A model generated the notes under the pieces. It ran no database searches, was not told where the DNA came from, and saw only the letters and a list, made by a program, of their open reading frames with translations. The position numbers and the translations under genes were made by a program. Below are positions 28,928 to 37,648 of a DNA stretch of 64,000 bases, piece after piece; the stretch's first letter is position 1; every line of letters begins with the position of its first letter. The stretch comes from Octadecabacter antarcticus 307 (lineage in GTDB: Bacteria > Pseudomonadota > Alphaproteobacteria > Rhodobacterales > Rhodobacteraceae): assembly GCF_000155675.2 (NCBI RefSeq), contig NC_020911.1, positions 2,470,501 through 2,534,500 of the forward strand, given 5' to 3'.

Positions 28928-30292
28928 TTAGGCCCTTTCAAAGCCGCGTGCGATTTCCCAATCAGTCACGGCACGGTCAAATTCTTCTTGTTCCCATTCA
29001 GCGGCGCGGGTGTAGTGGTCCACCACATCATCACCCAATGCTTCGCGCAGGAATTTCGAACCGCGCAAAGTTTCAGTGGCTGCGCGCAGAGACTGCGGGA
29101 TATCGGCGGCTTTGGCGTCTTGATAAACGTCACCCGTCGTTGCAGGGGCCAGTTCCATTTTTTCTTCGATGCCTTGTATACCCGCAGCGATCATGACCGC
29201 CTGCGCGAGGTAAGGATTTAAATCGGACCCTCCAATGCGACATTCGACCCGCACGCCTTTAGTTTTTTCACCACACAGACGGAACCCGGCCGTGCGGTTG
29301 TCAACGGACCAGACGGTTTTGGTCGGCGCAAAGGTGCCTTTTGAAAAACGCTTGTAACTGTTGACATAGGGCGCAAGGAAATAAGTGTAGTCGGGCGAAT
29401 ATTTGATCAATCCCGCCATGTAATACGACATCACCTCGGACATGCCGTGTGTGGCGGATTGGTCAAAGAACGCCGCCTCGCCATTTTTCCACAGCGACTG
29501 GTGCACATGGCTGGATGACCCGACACGGTCCTTGTGCCACTTGGGTAGAAACGTTGCAGCGCGGCCATTTTGCCAAGCGATTTCTTTGATGGCATGTTTG
29601 GCAATTGAATGATGATCGGCACAGTCAAGCGCTGGGGCGTAGCGGATGTTTAGTTCCGCCTGACCCGCCTCAGCTTCGCCTTTGGAGTTTTCGATCGGCA
29701 GACCCGCTGCAAAAAGGTGGTTGCGGATTGGCCGCATCACGTCCTCTTCTTTGGTGGTCTGAAAAATGTGGTAGTCTTCGTTGTAGCCGCTGATCGGCTG
29801 CATATCGCGAAAGCCAGATTTGCGAATGTCATCAAGGCTTTTATCGAACAAGAAAAATTCAAGTTCGGTCGCCATCTTTGCCTCAAACCCGAGAGCTTCT
29901 AGCCGCGCGATCTGTTTTTTCAGGATCGCGCGCGGCGAATGGGGGACCGGTTGATGCGTGCGATTATCGAGCACGTCACACAGCACCATCGCTGTGCCGT
30001 TCAGCCATGGAACAGGACGGATTGTAGAAAGATCAGGCTTCATGACGTAATCGCCATAGCCCGATTCCCAACTGGTAGACGCAAAGCCGTCAGGCGTCGC
30101 CATTTCGAGGTCGGTGGCCAGCAGGTAATTGCAGCAGTGGGTTTCCTCAAACGAAGTTTCGACAAAGTTCACGCCATGAAAACGCTTACCCATCAAGCGG
30201 CCTTGCATGTCTACAAAACACACCAGAACTGTATCAATCGATCCATCGATGACACAGGATTTCAGGTCGTCAAATGTCAATATTCCAGGCAT
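28928..30292 (-). CDS. Glutamine-synthetase-family gamma-glutamylamine ligase (PuuA/IpuC-like)
   Basis: A 454-residue type I glutamine synthetase homologue with ATP-grasp-like GS catalytic core: ATELEFFLFDK (first metal Glu), GEAEAGQAELNIRYAPALD (metal Glu), SSHVHQSLWKNG (His of the ammonium/metal site) and RTAGFRLCGEKTKGVRVECR. The divergence from housekeeping GlnA and its place beside ALDH, alcohol dehydrogenase and amine importers point to an enzyme that joins glutamate to an amine, as PuuA does with putrescine and IpuC with isopropylamine. The amine here is unknown. Confidence 0.85.
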   Translation of the reverse strand: MPGILTFDDLKSCVIDGSIDTVLVCFVDMQGRLMGKRFHGVNFVETSFEETHCCNYLLATDLEMATPDGFASTSWESGYGDYVMKPDLSTIRPVPWLNGTAMVLCDVLDNRTHQPVPHSPRAILKKQIARLEALGFEAKMATELEFFLFDKSLDDIRKSGFRDMQPISGYNEDYHIFQTTKEEDVMRPIRNHLFAAGLPIENSKGEAEAGQAELNIRYAPALDCADHHSIAKHAIKEIAWQNGRAATFLPKWHKDRVGSSSHVHQSLWKNGEAAFFDQSATHGMSEVMSYYMAGLIKYSPDYTYFLAPYVNSYKRFSKGTFAPTKTVWSVDNRTAGFRLCGEKTKGVRVECRIGGSDLNPYLAQAVMIAAGIQGIEEKMELAPATTGDVYQDAKAADIPQSLRAATETLRGSKFLREALGDDVVDHYTRAAEWEQEEFDRAVTDWEIARGFERA

Positions 30293-30316
30293 ATTCTATC
30301 CACTTTGCGAAGGGTT

Positions 30317-30341
30317 TGGGGGCGACGCAACGCCGCCCCCA
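30317..30341 (-). terminator. GC-rich hairpin after the TRAP binding-protein gene
   Basis: Arms TGGGGGCG and CGCCCCCA enclose a 9-base loop 9 bp past the dctP stop. No T-run follows on the minus strand, so read-through to the ligase gene is likely and the stem may protect the dctP message. Confidence 0.5.
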
Positions 30342-30349
30342 GTAAGGGT

Positions 30350-31381
30350 TTAGCCGTAACGGTACGGACGTCCAGCCGCGACCATGTCGGAGTTGTATTT
30401 TTTGAAGATATCGACGACACGGCGTTTTACGTCGCTTTCAGCGGCGATTTCTTCCCAGAATTCCTGCGCCGCGGTTTCGACCGTTGCCCATTCTTCGTCC
30501 GGGATTGTTGTCAGTTCCATCTTGGGACCATTTACGCGCAGGTCCGCCTCACCGCCCCAATACCACCACTGACGATAGTAATGTGACTGATCACAACAGA
30601 CGCGGAACAGGGTTTGCAGATCTTCGGGCAGCTCGTTCCAGCGATCCATATTGGCAAAGAATGATCCCGCCCAAGCACCGGAGATGTTGTTGGTCAGGAA
30701 GTAGTTGGTCACATCTGCCCAGCCGACAGTATAAGCTTCGGTGATTCCGGACCACGCGATGCCATCCAACTCACCGGTTTGCATCGCCACTTCGATGTCT
30801 TCCCACGGCAGGTTGACCGGCACGACGCCGAACTTTGTCAAAAAACGGCCCGCTGTAGGGAACGTGAAAATGCGCTTACCCTCAAGGTCCGCAAGACTGC
30901 GGATCGGGTCCTTGGTCGAGAAATGGCACGGATCCCATGCGCCCGCAGAAATGTGTTTCACACCAACCTTCGAGTATTCCTCGTCCCAGATTTCGTTCAG
31001 ACCATATTGGTTGAACAGCACTGGCACATCGAGGGAATAGCGTGACCCGAACGGGAAGTAGCCGCCAAAAACGGTGACTTCGGTCGGGGACGCCATTGAA
31101 TCATCGTCCGATTGAACGGCGTCGATCGTGCCGCGCTGTAAGGCCTGAAACAATTCGCCCGTCGGGACCAATTGGTCTGCAAAGAACAATTCGATCTGCA
31201 TGCGGTCGCCCGCGATCTTGTTGAACATTTCGATGGCAGGCACGATTACTTCGGCTGCCAATGCACCACCTGCGTAGGTCTGCATACGCCAACGAATGGT
31301 GTTTTGCGCCAATGCCGGTGTGGCCAGTGCCGCCGCCGGAACAACCGCCGCGCCTTGGATAAATTTACGTCTAGAAGTCAT
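30350..31381 (-). CDS. dctP: TRAP transporter substrate-binding protein (DctP family)
   Basis: A 343-residue periplasmic solute-binding protein. The N-terminus (MTSRRKFIQGAAVVPAAALA then TPALAQ) is a twin-arginine-type signal peptide with cleavage about residue 25. The conserved FPTAGRFLTKFGVVPVNLPW carries the Arg that grips a carboxylate in TRAP proteins, and QTGELDGIAWSGITEAY follows. The ligand should therefore contain an acid group. It forms the TRAP set with dctM and dctQ immediately upstream; gene symbols are generic. Confidence 0.92.
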   Translation of the reverse strand: MTSRRKFIQGAAVVPAAALATPALAQNTIRWRMQTYAGGALAAEVIVPAIEMFNKIAGDRMQIELFFADQLVPTGELFQALQRGTIDAVQSDDDSMASPTEVTVFGGYFPFGSRYSLDVPVLFNQYGLNEIWDEEYSKVGVKHISAGAWDPCHFSTKDPIRSLADLEGKRIFTFPTAGRFLTKFGVVPVNLPWEDIEVAMQTGELDGIAWSGITEAYTVGWADVTNYFLTNNISGAWAGSFFANMDRWNELPEDLQTLFRVCCDQSHYYRQWWYWGGEADLRVNGPKMELTTIPDEEWATVETAAQEFWEEIAAESDVKRRVVDIFKKYNSDMVAAGRPYRYG

Positions 31382-31431
31382 ATCTTTTCTCCTTGGTTGA
31401 ATTTCGACCGCTTGAGGCGGTTCTTATAGGG

Positions 31432-32754
31432 TTAATTATACACGTAATTCGGGAGCCACGTGGCGATGCCGGGGAAGATCATGACCAGCGCAAGCGCCAG
31501 CACCATGATCAGCACGAAAGGTGTGATCGATGAATAGATATCGCGTAGGGTGATCTCAGGCGGGGCCATCGCGCGCATGAGGAACAGATTATAACCGAAG
31601 GGTGGCGTCATATAAGCGATCTGTGTCGTGATTGTATAAAGGATGCCGTACCAGATCAGATCAAAGCCGAGTTCACCAACAAGCGGCACGTAAAGCGGCG
31701 CGACGATCACCAGCATCGCAGTATCGTCAAGGAACGTGCCCATCAGGATAAAGCTAAGCTGCATCAGGATCAGGATGGTCCAAGGACTTAGGTTCAAGCG
31801 GTCCGTAAATACAAACTCAATCGCTTTGACGGCACCCAGCCCGTCAAAGACCGCACCGAACGCGAGGGCCGCAAGGATGATCCACATGAACATACATGTG
31901 ATGCCCAGCGTGTTGCGCACTGAATTTTCAAAAACCTCGCGCGTCATGCGGCCCTTCAGGACCGCCGCAACAAACGCCGCGATGGCCCCGATGGCCGAAC
32001 TTTCGACGAGCGACGTCCAGCCGCGCACGAACGGCACCATCATCACCGCAAAGATGACGATAGGCAGGAGGCCCGCACGCAGCAGGCGCAGTTTTTCGGC
32101 GCGTGAAATGTTACGCTCGCTGGCAGGTAAAACCGGTCCAAGCACCGGATTAATCCGACAGCGCACAACGATATACATGATAAACAGCGCGGCCATCATC
32201 AGGCCCGGAACGACCCCTGCAAGCCACAGCTGTCCGACAGGTTGGCGCGCAATCATCGCATACAGGACCAGCACCACGGACGGTGGTACAAGGATGCCGA
32301 GACTTGACCCCGCCTGAATAACGCCGGTGACCATTCGTTTGTCATAGCCACGTTTCAAAAGCTCAGGCAGGGCAATTGTGGAACCGATTGCCATGCCTGC
32401 CACGCTCAACCCGTTCATCGCGGAAATTAGCACCATCAGGCCAATTGTGCCAATCGCAAGCCCGCCACGCAGGCCGCCCATCCAGACGTGAAACATCTTG
32501 TATAGATCGTCGGCAATCTTACTTTCCGAAAGCACATAACCCATGAAAATAAACATCGGTAGCGTCAAAAGCGGGTACCATTTCATCAGCTTCATTGCCG
32601 CAGAAAACCCGATGTCAAAGCCACCTTTGTCACCCCAAAGAAGCAACGCTGCGACGACGGCAATAAAGCCAATAGCGCCAAACACACGCTGGCCAGTCAG
32701 CAGCATCAGCATCATCGACGAGAACATTAATGTGGCGATCAGCTCATATGACAT
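31432..32754 (-). CDS. dctM: TRAP transporter large permease (DctM family)
   Basis: A 440-residue, roughly 12-helix membrane protein that carries the substrate with sodium. The conserved MAIGSTIALPELLKRGYDKR and LGILVPPSVVLVLYAMIARQ segments, and MGTFLDDTAMLVIVAPLYVP, identify it. Its ATG overlaps the dctQ stop by one base. Confidence 0.94.
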   Translation of the reverse strand: MSYELIATLMFSSMMLMLLTGQRVFGAIGFIAVVAALLLWGDKGGFDIGFSAAMKLMKWYPLLTLPMFIFMGYVLSESKIADDLYKMFHVWMGGLRGGLAIGTIGLMVLISAMNGLSVAGMAIGSTIALPELLKRGYDKRMVTGVIQAGSSLGILVPPSVVLVLYAMIARQPVGQLWLAGVVPGLMMAALFIMYIVVRCRINPVLGPVLPASERNISRAEKLRLLRAGLLPIVIFAVMMVPFVRGWTSLVESSAIGAIAAFVAAVLKGRMTREVFENSVRNTLGITCMFMWIILAALAFGAVFDGLGAVKAIEFVFTDRLNLSPWTILILMQLSFILMGTFLDDTAMLVIVAPLYVPLVGELGFDLIWYGILYTITTQIAYMTPPFGYNLFLMRAMAPPEITLRDIYSSITPFVLIMVLALALVMIFPGIATWLPNYVYN

Positions 32755-33311
32755 CAGATGGGTTCACCTTTGAGCCGCAAGACATCTTTGAACAGTTCCG
32801 ACAGGCATTGCAAAAGCATCAGAAACATTCCCAAGATCATGATTGATTTGATGGGCCACAGATAGGGACGCCATGCAGTTGGCGAGCGTTCCATGTGACC
32901 GATTTCTTCCGTGCCTATAACCAGTCCACCAAAGAACGAGAACGGTTCTGTGCCCCAATAGCCCAGTGAATAAGCAGTTGAACTGACGGCCCCATACAGC
33001 AGGACACAGAGGTAAAAGATGAGGAACAGCACGGTAAACAGATCGAACCATGCTTTCTTGCGGATTGACCATTCGCCGTAAAGTAAATCCATTCTCACGT
33101 TTGATCCCAACTGGATCGAATAAGGGCCGCCAAGGATGTAATAGGCGACCATGACAAACTGCGCCATTTCCAGTGTCCAAAGGGTCGGTAGAAAAAATGT
33201 TTTGCTGATTGATGACCACAGCAAAATTCCCATCAGAACGAAAATACCATGCATGATGATGCGCCCGACGCGGTAGTTCACATAGTCGACAACGCGGATA
33301 AAACTCTGCAT
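32754..33311 (-). CDS. dctQ: TRAP transporter small permease (DctQ family)
   Basis: A 185-residue four-helix membrane protein that pairs with DctM (MGILLWSSISKTFFLPTLWT, FVMVAYYILGGPYSIQLGSN, IRKKAWFDLFTVLFLIFYLC). The open frame extends upstream to 33383 inside the preceding gene; the ATG at 33311 (MQSFIRVVDYVNYRVGR) is chosen since it begins 5 bp after the preceding stop and gives normal DctQ length. Confidence 0.9.
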   Translation of the reverse strand: MQSFIRVVDYVNYRVGRIIMHGIFVLMGILLWSSISKTFFLPTLWTLEMAQFVMVAYYILGGPYSIQLGSNVRMDLLYGEWSIRKKAWFDLFTVLFLIFYLCVLLYGAVSSTAYSLGYWGTEPFSFFGGLVIGTEEIGHMERSPTAWRPYLWPIKSIMILGMFLMLLQCLSELFKDVLRLKGEPI

Positions 33312-33316
33312 TAGGG

Positions 33317-34081
33317 CTAGCACTTTACGCCCTCCGTTACGTCCAAAATTGCAAGGGCGGCGGACAGCCATTTGGCAAGGCACTCTGCCATGGCGTCTTG
33401 GTGGTTCGCGTCGGCGATCAGGTCATTGCGAATTTCCAGCATTACATTCAAGTGGCCCGACTTTATCGCGTGCTCTTTTAGGGTGTGGGTCACGCCATCT
33501 TCTGGGCCATATGGGTCGTTTATCGCAACTTTCAAATTCGTGTATGACGTGCCAATTTGCTTCATCGCGTTGGCAAGACGATCATCAGAATCGTGCAAAA
33601 TACCTATTTCGACAGTGCGCGGCGTTCCATGATAGATTGGTGTAAAACTATGCACGGTGATGATGATCGGATCCGGCGTGGCCGCAATGACAGCGGCTAG
33701 GCAGGTGCGAAACGGATCATAATAACTGATGGTTCGATTGTCGCGCTGCGCTGCCGTCAGGTTAACATTTCCTGGAACATTTATCTTTTCGCTTCGCACG
33801 GGAATTGCATCATGCGCGTAAGGGGGGCGGTTGCAGTCAAAGACCAGCCGCGACACGTTGGATGTGATCAATTTTGCGTTTAGGCATTTCGCCAAACCAT
33901 GCGCCACGTCCACCGCACCCGGGTCCCAAGCGATATGGCTTTTCAGCGCGGCGTCATCCAATCCAAGTCTATCGAATACTGGAGGAATAAACCTGCTCGC
34001 ATGTTCGCATACCACAACCACCCTTGATCGACCCTCAGGATTGAGGACCAAAACTGGGTCATGTGGTATGGCAGGTTGCAT
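33317..34081 (-). CDS. N-formylglutamate amidohydrolase family protein
   Basis: A 254-residue zinc amidohydrolase of family PF05013. VVVCEHASRFIPP with an early His, HIAWDPGAVDVAHGLAKCL, VSRLVFDCNRPP and IIITVHSFTPIYHG are the family blocks carrying metal and substrate residues. The family cleaves N-formylglutamate and related N-acyl amino acids. No hut genes are nearby; leading an operon with a gamma-glutamyl ligase it may instead hydrolyse a glutamyl amide. First gene of the minus-strand run, divergent from the RpiR regulator. Confidence 0.85.
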   Translation of the reverse strand: MQPAIPHDPVLVLNPEGRSRVVVVCEHASRFIPPVFDRLGLDDAALKSHIAWDPGAVDVAHGLAKCLNAKLITSNVSRLVFDCNRPPYAHDAIPVRSEKINVPGNVNLTAAQRDNRTISYYDPFRTCLAAVIAATPDPIIITVHSFTPIYHGTPRTVEIGILHDSDDRLANAMKQIGTSYTNLKVAINDPYGPEDGVTHTLKEHAIKSGHLNVMLEIRNDLIADANHQDAMAECLAKWLSAALAILDVTEGVKC

Positions 34082-34145
34082 GTGATTCCTCTAGGTTCCC
34101 TGATCACAACGTGCTCGCTCTGCCTGACAAGAGTCAATTAAATTA

Positions 34146-34159
34146 TGAAAATAATTTCA
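34146..34159. promoter_or_regulatory. TGAAA-ATAA-TTTCA inverted repeat, candidate RpiR operator
   Basis: A short perfect inverted repeat in the 123-bp divergent gap, 46 bp before rpiR and 65 bp before the amidohydrolase gene. AT-rich TGAAA/TTTCA half-sites suit RpiR-type helix-turn-helix dimers. Assignment rests on position and symmetry only. Confidence 0.45.
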
Positions 34160-34204
34160 CAGCCGCCTGCGTCTTGGTATAAATTGAACAAAATGGAGGC
34201 GTAG

Positions 34205-35077
34205 ATGACCGAACCGACGCATACGATATCTGATCGAATCCAGCAAAAGCTGGACGATCTAACGCGCGCTGAACGCCAACTGGCCCTGTCAATACTTGAG
34301 AACTATCCCGCGTCCGGTCTTGGTCCGTTAACGGCGCTTGCCCAGGACGCAAACGTGTCCGTCCCGACGGTCGCGCGAATGGTGCAAAAGCTTGGTTATA
34401 AAGGCTATCCAGACTTTCAATCTGAGTTGCGCGAGGAACTGCGTGCCAAGGTGAAAAACCCGATCGCCAAGCATGACATGTGGGCTGAGGCTGCCCCATC
34501 CGAGCATCTTTTAAACAGGTTTACGGATGCGGTGATCGACAATATCCGCCTAACCCTAAGCCAGATTAACCCTGCCGAATTCGATGCAGCCAGTGAGCTG
34601 GTCGCGGATCAATCGCGCCATCTTTTCATTATTGGTGGACGGATTACGCATACCTTGGCCGAATATTTTTACCTGCACATGCAGGTTATTCGACCTAATT
34701 TGACGCACGTTCAATCGACATCAAACACCTGGCCGCACTACCTTTTGAATGCGAAAGAAGGTGACGTCTTTGTCATCTTTGATGTGCGCCGCTACGAAAA
34801 TAACACCCTAAAACTGGCTGAAATGGCCCATGCCCGTGGTGCCAAGATTATCTTGTTTACCGATCAGTGGCGCTCTCCGGTGCATCATCTGGCTGACATC
34901 AGTTTAAGTTGTCGGATCGTCGTTCCGTCAGCATGGGATTCCGCGGCAACCACGATGCTTTTGATCGAAACGATGATTTCATCCGTTCAAAATCTGAATT
35001 GGGACGAGACCAAAGAACGGCTGGAGACATTAGAAGTCATGTTTGATCAAACAAAGCTATTCCGGAAGTTTACATAG
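34205..35077 (+). CDS. MurR/RpiR family transcriptional regulator
   Basis: A 290-residue regulator: an N-terminal HTH_6 domain (about residues 5-80, DLTRAERQLALSILENYPAS and ALAQDANVSVPTVARMVQKL) and a C-terminal SIS domain (about 120-250, LFIIGGRITHTLAEYFYLHM, VFVIFDVRRYENNTLKLAEM). SIS domains usually sense phosphosugars, but RpiR members near amino-acid and amine catabolism genes are also common. Divergent from the long minus-strand cluster, which it probably controls. Confidence 0.9.
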   Translation: MTEPTHTISDRIQQKLDDLTRAERQLALSILENYPASGLGPLTALAQDANVSVPTVARMVQKLGYKGYPDFQSELREELRAKVKNPIAKHDMWAEAAPSEHLLNRFTDAVIDNIRLTLSQINPAEFDAASELVADQSRHLFIIGGRITHTLAEYFYLHMQVIRPNLTHVQSTSNTWPHYLLNAKEGDVFVIFDVRRYENNTLKLAEMAHARGAKIILFTDQWRSPVHHLADISLSCRIVVPSAWDSAATTMLLIETMISSVQNLNWDETKERLETLEVMFDQTKLFRKFT

Positions 35078-35420
35078 CTTCAATCACACCAATGCAGGCG
35101 CCTACCTGAATTTACGCGCCCAAAAAGGGTGCTTTCGATGCTGTCTGACGAATGCGAACTCGTCTCAACTTACCACCAAATTCCAGAACCTGCCCCATCG
35201 GACATTGCAGTCGTTACCAACGTGACAAGCATCGCCAGATTGCTATACCTTCTTCATAATAGACCTGATGAGGACCTCAAGCCAAGGTTGCGAATTGGAA
35301 AATTTGAGCCTGAATTTGTTTGATGGCATTTCTGCGTCGGGCATTTCTAATTCGGGCCTTTCTAAAAAACTGTCCGGGCAACAGAATAAAACGCCATCTA
35401 TTTTTTGAGATTGGAAGCAT
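35078..35420. other. Non-coding stretch with a short tandem duplication
   Basis: No gene is supported. At about 35337-35367 two imperfect copies of a 14-15 bp unit (TCGGGCATTTCTAA, TCGGGCCTTTCTAA) lie in tandem, ahead of the oxidase gene. No terminator for rpiR is clear. Confidence 0.4.
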
Positions 35421-36665
35421 ATGACAGAAAAACCCACCATCGTTATCGGCGCAGGAATGTGTGGCGTGTCCACCGCGATTTGGCTGCAAAGATTGGGTCA
35501 TTCGGTTATTCTCATGGATAAGGGGACGCCTGGTATGGGGGCGTCTTACGGAAACGCAGGCCTATTGGCGCAATGGGCTGTTGCTCCGGTGACATCCCCT
35601 ACCCTTTGGCGCGAGGCTCCTAAGTATCTACTGGACCCAAATAGCCCCCTGTTTATGAAGTGGTCCTACTTTGCGCGGCTCCTGCCATGGCTTGCGAAAT
35701 ACTTGTCGCACGCGACCGATGCCGCTACCCGGCGCATCGCGTCAAACCAGATACCGATGGTGTGCGACGCAGTTGATCAACACAAATCTCTGGTGCGCGG
35801 AACCGATTTAGAGCGTTGGGTGTCTGACAGCAAGTTCAGCTATGCTTATAAGTCAAAAGCGCACTTTGACGCTGATGCCTACACATGGGAATTAAAGAAA
35901 CACGCTGGTTTTGAACCCTCAATTGTGACCGGCGGCGCGGTACAAGAATGTGAACCCATTTTGGGGTCAGCAATTCAGTGTCTGGCCGTTCTTGAAGGGC
36001 AAGGCCATATCGTGAATCCGGGCCAGTACATTGCTGAGTTAACGAACTACTTCACTAAAAGTGGCGGTAAGTTTGTTCAGGCAGAAGTCCACGACATGCA
36101 CAAAACAGGCGGGCGTATTTCGCATATCGATACGGATAAAGGGTCATTCGAGTGTAGCCACGCGGTGATAACGGCCGGTATCTGGTCAAAAGACTTGATG
36201 AAAAAGCTTGGATTAAAAGTGCCCTTGGAAGCTGAGCGTGGCTATCATGTGATATTCGAGAACCCGTCAGAAATGCCGCGCAACCCGATGATGATCACCT
36301 CTGGAAAATTTGCTGTAAACCCTATGGATATGGGGTTGCGGTGCGCTGGTACTGTTGAGCTTGGTGACCATCACGCAGGCCCCAGCAAGGCTCCGATCAA
36401 GTTTTTAATGCGGCATGCGAAAGAAGTTTTTCCGAACCTAACCTATACAGGAACCCAAGAATGGATGGGGTTCCGCCCATCTACACCGGATAGCCTTCCG
36501 TTGATCGGCGAGCTGGGGGACACTGGGATTTACACTGGGTTTGGCCATCAGCACGTTGGTTTAACTGCCGGTCCAAAGACTGGACGCCTCATTGCACAGA
36601 TGATCGACGGCAATATGCCAAACATTGATATGTCACCTTACGCGCCTGAAAGGTACCTTGGATAA
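35421..36665 (+). CDS. FAD-dependent D-amino-acid dehydrogenase-like oxidoreductase (DadA family)
   Basis: A 414-residue flavoprotein. FAD-binding motif TIVIGAGMCGVSTAIWLQRL near residues 5-24, ASYGNAGLLAQWAVAP, and the C-terminal GHQHVGLTAGPKTGRLIAQM place it in the DadA/glycine-oxidase branch of the DAO superfamily. It would oxidise a D-amino acid, glycine or an N-substituted amino acid. It lies downstream of rpiR on the same strand, 343 bp away, so it may belong to the same catabolic regulon. Confidence 0.87.
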   Translation: MTEKPTIVIGAGMCGVSTAIWLQRLGHSVILMDKGTPGMGASYGNAGLLAQWAVAPVTSPTLWREAPKYLLDPNSPLFMKWSYFARLLPWLAKYLSHATDAATRRIASNQIPMVCDAVDQHKSLVRGTDLERWVSDSKFSYAYKSKAHFDADAYTWELKKHAGFEPSIVTGGAVQECEPILGSAIQCLAVLEGQGHIVNPGQYIAELTNYFTKSGGKFVQAEVHDMHKTGGRISHIDTDKGSFECSHAVITAGIWSKDLMKKLGLKVPLEAERGYHVIFENPSEMPRNPMMITSGKFAVNPMDMGLRCAGTVELGDHHAGPSKAPIKFLMRHAKEVFPNLTYTGTQEWMGFRPSTPDSLPLIGELGDTGIYTGFGHQHVGLTAGPKTGRLIAQMIDGNMPNIDMSPYAPERYLG

Positions 36666-37064
36666 CCTAGCTTTCGACATCTCTCCCATTTCCGCCCAAG
36701 CACCGATGGCCTTGTTTCGTGCTGGTGATCTTGAAACAATATCCAGAGACAGCCGAACAAATGTCCGGCTTTCAACAGAGGCGCAGCGCTTAGGCACCCA
36801 TTTATAGAGTTGGAAAGAATTTCTGCGCATTTTGATCATAACAAGCGCCCCATGCTTACATACCATGAATGGGCGTTGTTGAACAAATAGCTTGCTGAAG
36901 TGATTCATGTCGCGAATCCAGCGTGGTAGCTGGTGTATATGAGCACATTTATTCCTCCGATTTACCGCACGAAGAACTGGCCCGAGTATAATAGGGCGCT
37001 GAAGCGGCGCGGGTCTCTGACCATTTGGTTTAATCCCGAGGTTACGTGGAGAGCCACACCGACC

Positions 37065-37103
37065 ACTGCCCGGCAGTCGATAGTATGCAAACGATGAGAC
37101 GGG
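37065..37103 (-). repeat. Hairpin insertion element A (39 bp)
   Basis: On the minus strand it runs from CCCGTCTCA to TGCCGGGCAGT. It sits between the Thr codon of an APT motif and the ancestral GKRGRQP. The hairpin core has decayed (3 outer pairs plus scattered pairs). Element F occupies the same site in copy 2. Confidence 0.8.
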
Positions 37104-37356
37104 GGGGAGCCAGGCCGCCAGCCGCGTTATAGCGATGCTGCGATCCAGGCTTGCCTTACGTTGAAAGTGCTTTTTGGAATGCCCTTGCGGCAGACGACTG
37201 GCTTTGTGGAGAGCCTGTTAAAGTTGGTCGGCCTTGACTGGGAGGTTCCGGACTTCAGCACGTTGTGTCGGCGTCAAAAAACGCTGTCGGTTGCCATCCC
37301 GTATCAGGGCTCAAAAGGCCCCCTACACCTTCTCGTGGACCGCACTGGCATCAAAG

Positions 37357-37397
37357 CCCCCTCTCAGCAGCATCCTGCGGATGCACCTGCCGGGCAA
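37357..37397 (+). repeat. Hairpin insertion element B (41 bp)
   Basis: Ends CCCCCTCTCA and CTGCCGGGCAA; stem GCATCC-TGC-GGATGC. Inserted inside a Val codon of TGIKVEGEGEW; removal rejoins the codon. Confidence 0.85.
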
Positions 37398-37434
37398 TGG
37401 AGGGCGAAGGCGAGTGGAACGCCCGCGCAAGCAC

Positions 37435-37471
37435 TCCTCTCACACATGCAAGCATGTGTTGCCGGGCAAAG
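37435..37471 (+). repeat. Hairpin insertion element C (37 bp)
   Basis: Ends TCCTCTCA and TTGCCGGGCAA; stem ACACATGC-AA-GCATGTGT, the longest in the set. Lies in the transposase ARKHGG region, with two extra bases just before. Confidence 0.82.
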
Positions 37472-37510
37472 GGCGGCCCCAAACGCCGCATCTGGTGTAA
37501 GATACACATT

Positions 37511-37547
37511 CATTGCCCGGCAGGCGAATGGGACATTCTCTGAGAGG
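37511..37547 (-). repeat. Hairpin insertion element D (37 bp)
   Basis: Minus-strand copy with ends CCTCTCA and CTGCCGGGCAATG; stem GAATG-TCC-CATTC. Inserted between the Ile and Gly codons of KIHIGIDEE. Confidence 0.82.
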
Positions 37548-37607
37548 GGGATTGACGAGGAAACGCTGGAGATACGGGCGATCGAAGTGACTGGAAGCAA
37601 TATCGGC

Positions 37608-37648
37608 CCCTCTCGGCAGATTGCTTTGCAATCGCCTGCTGGGCAGTG
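37608..37648 (+). repeat. Hairpin insertion element E (41 bp)
   Basis: Ends CCCTCTCG and CTGCTGGGCAGTG, slightly diverged; stem GATTGC-TTT-GCAATC. Inserted between Gly and Asp codons of the SNIGDAPML region. Confidence 0.82.
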
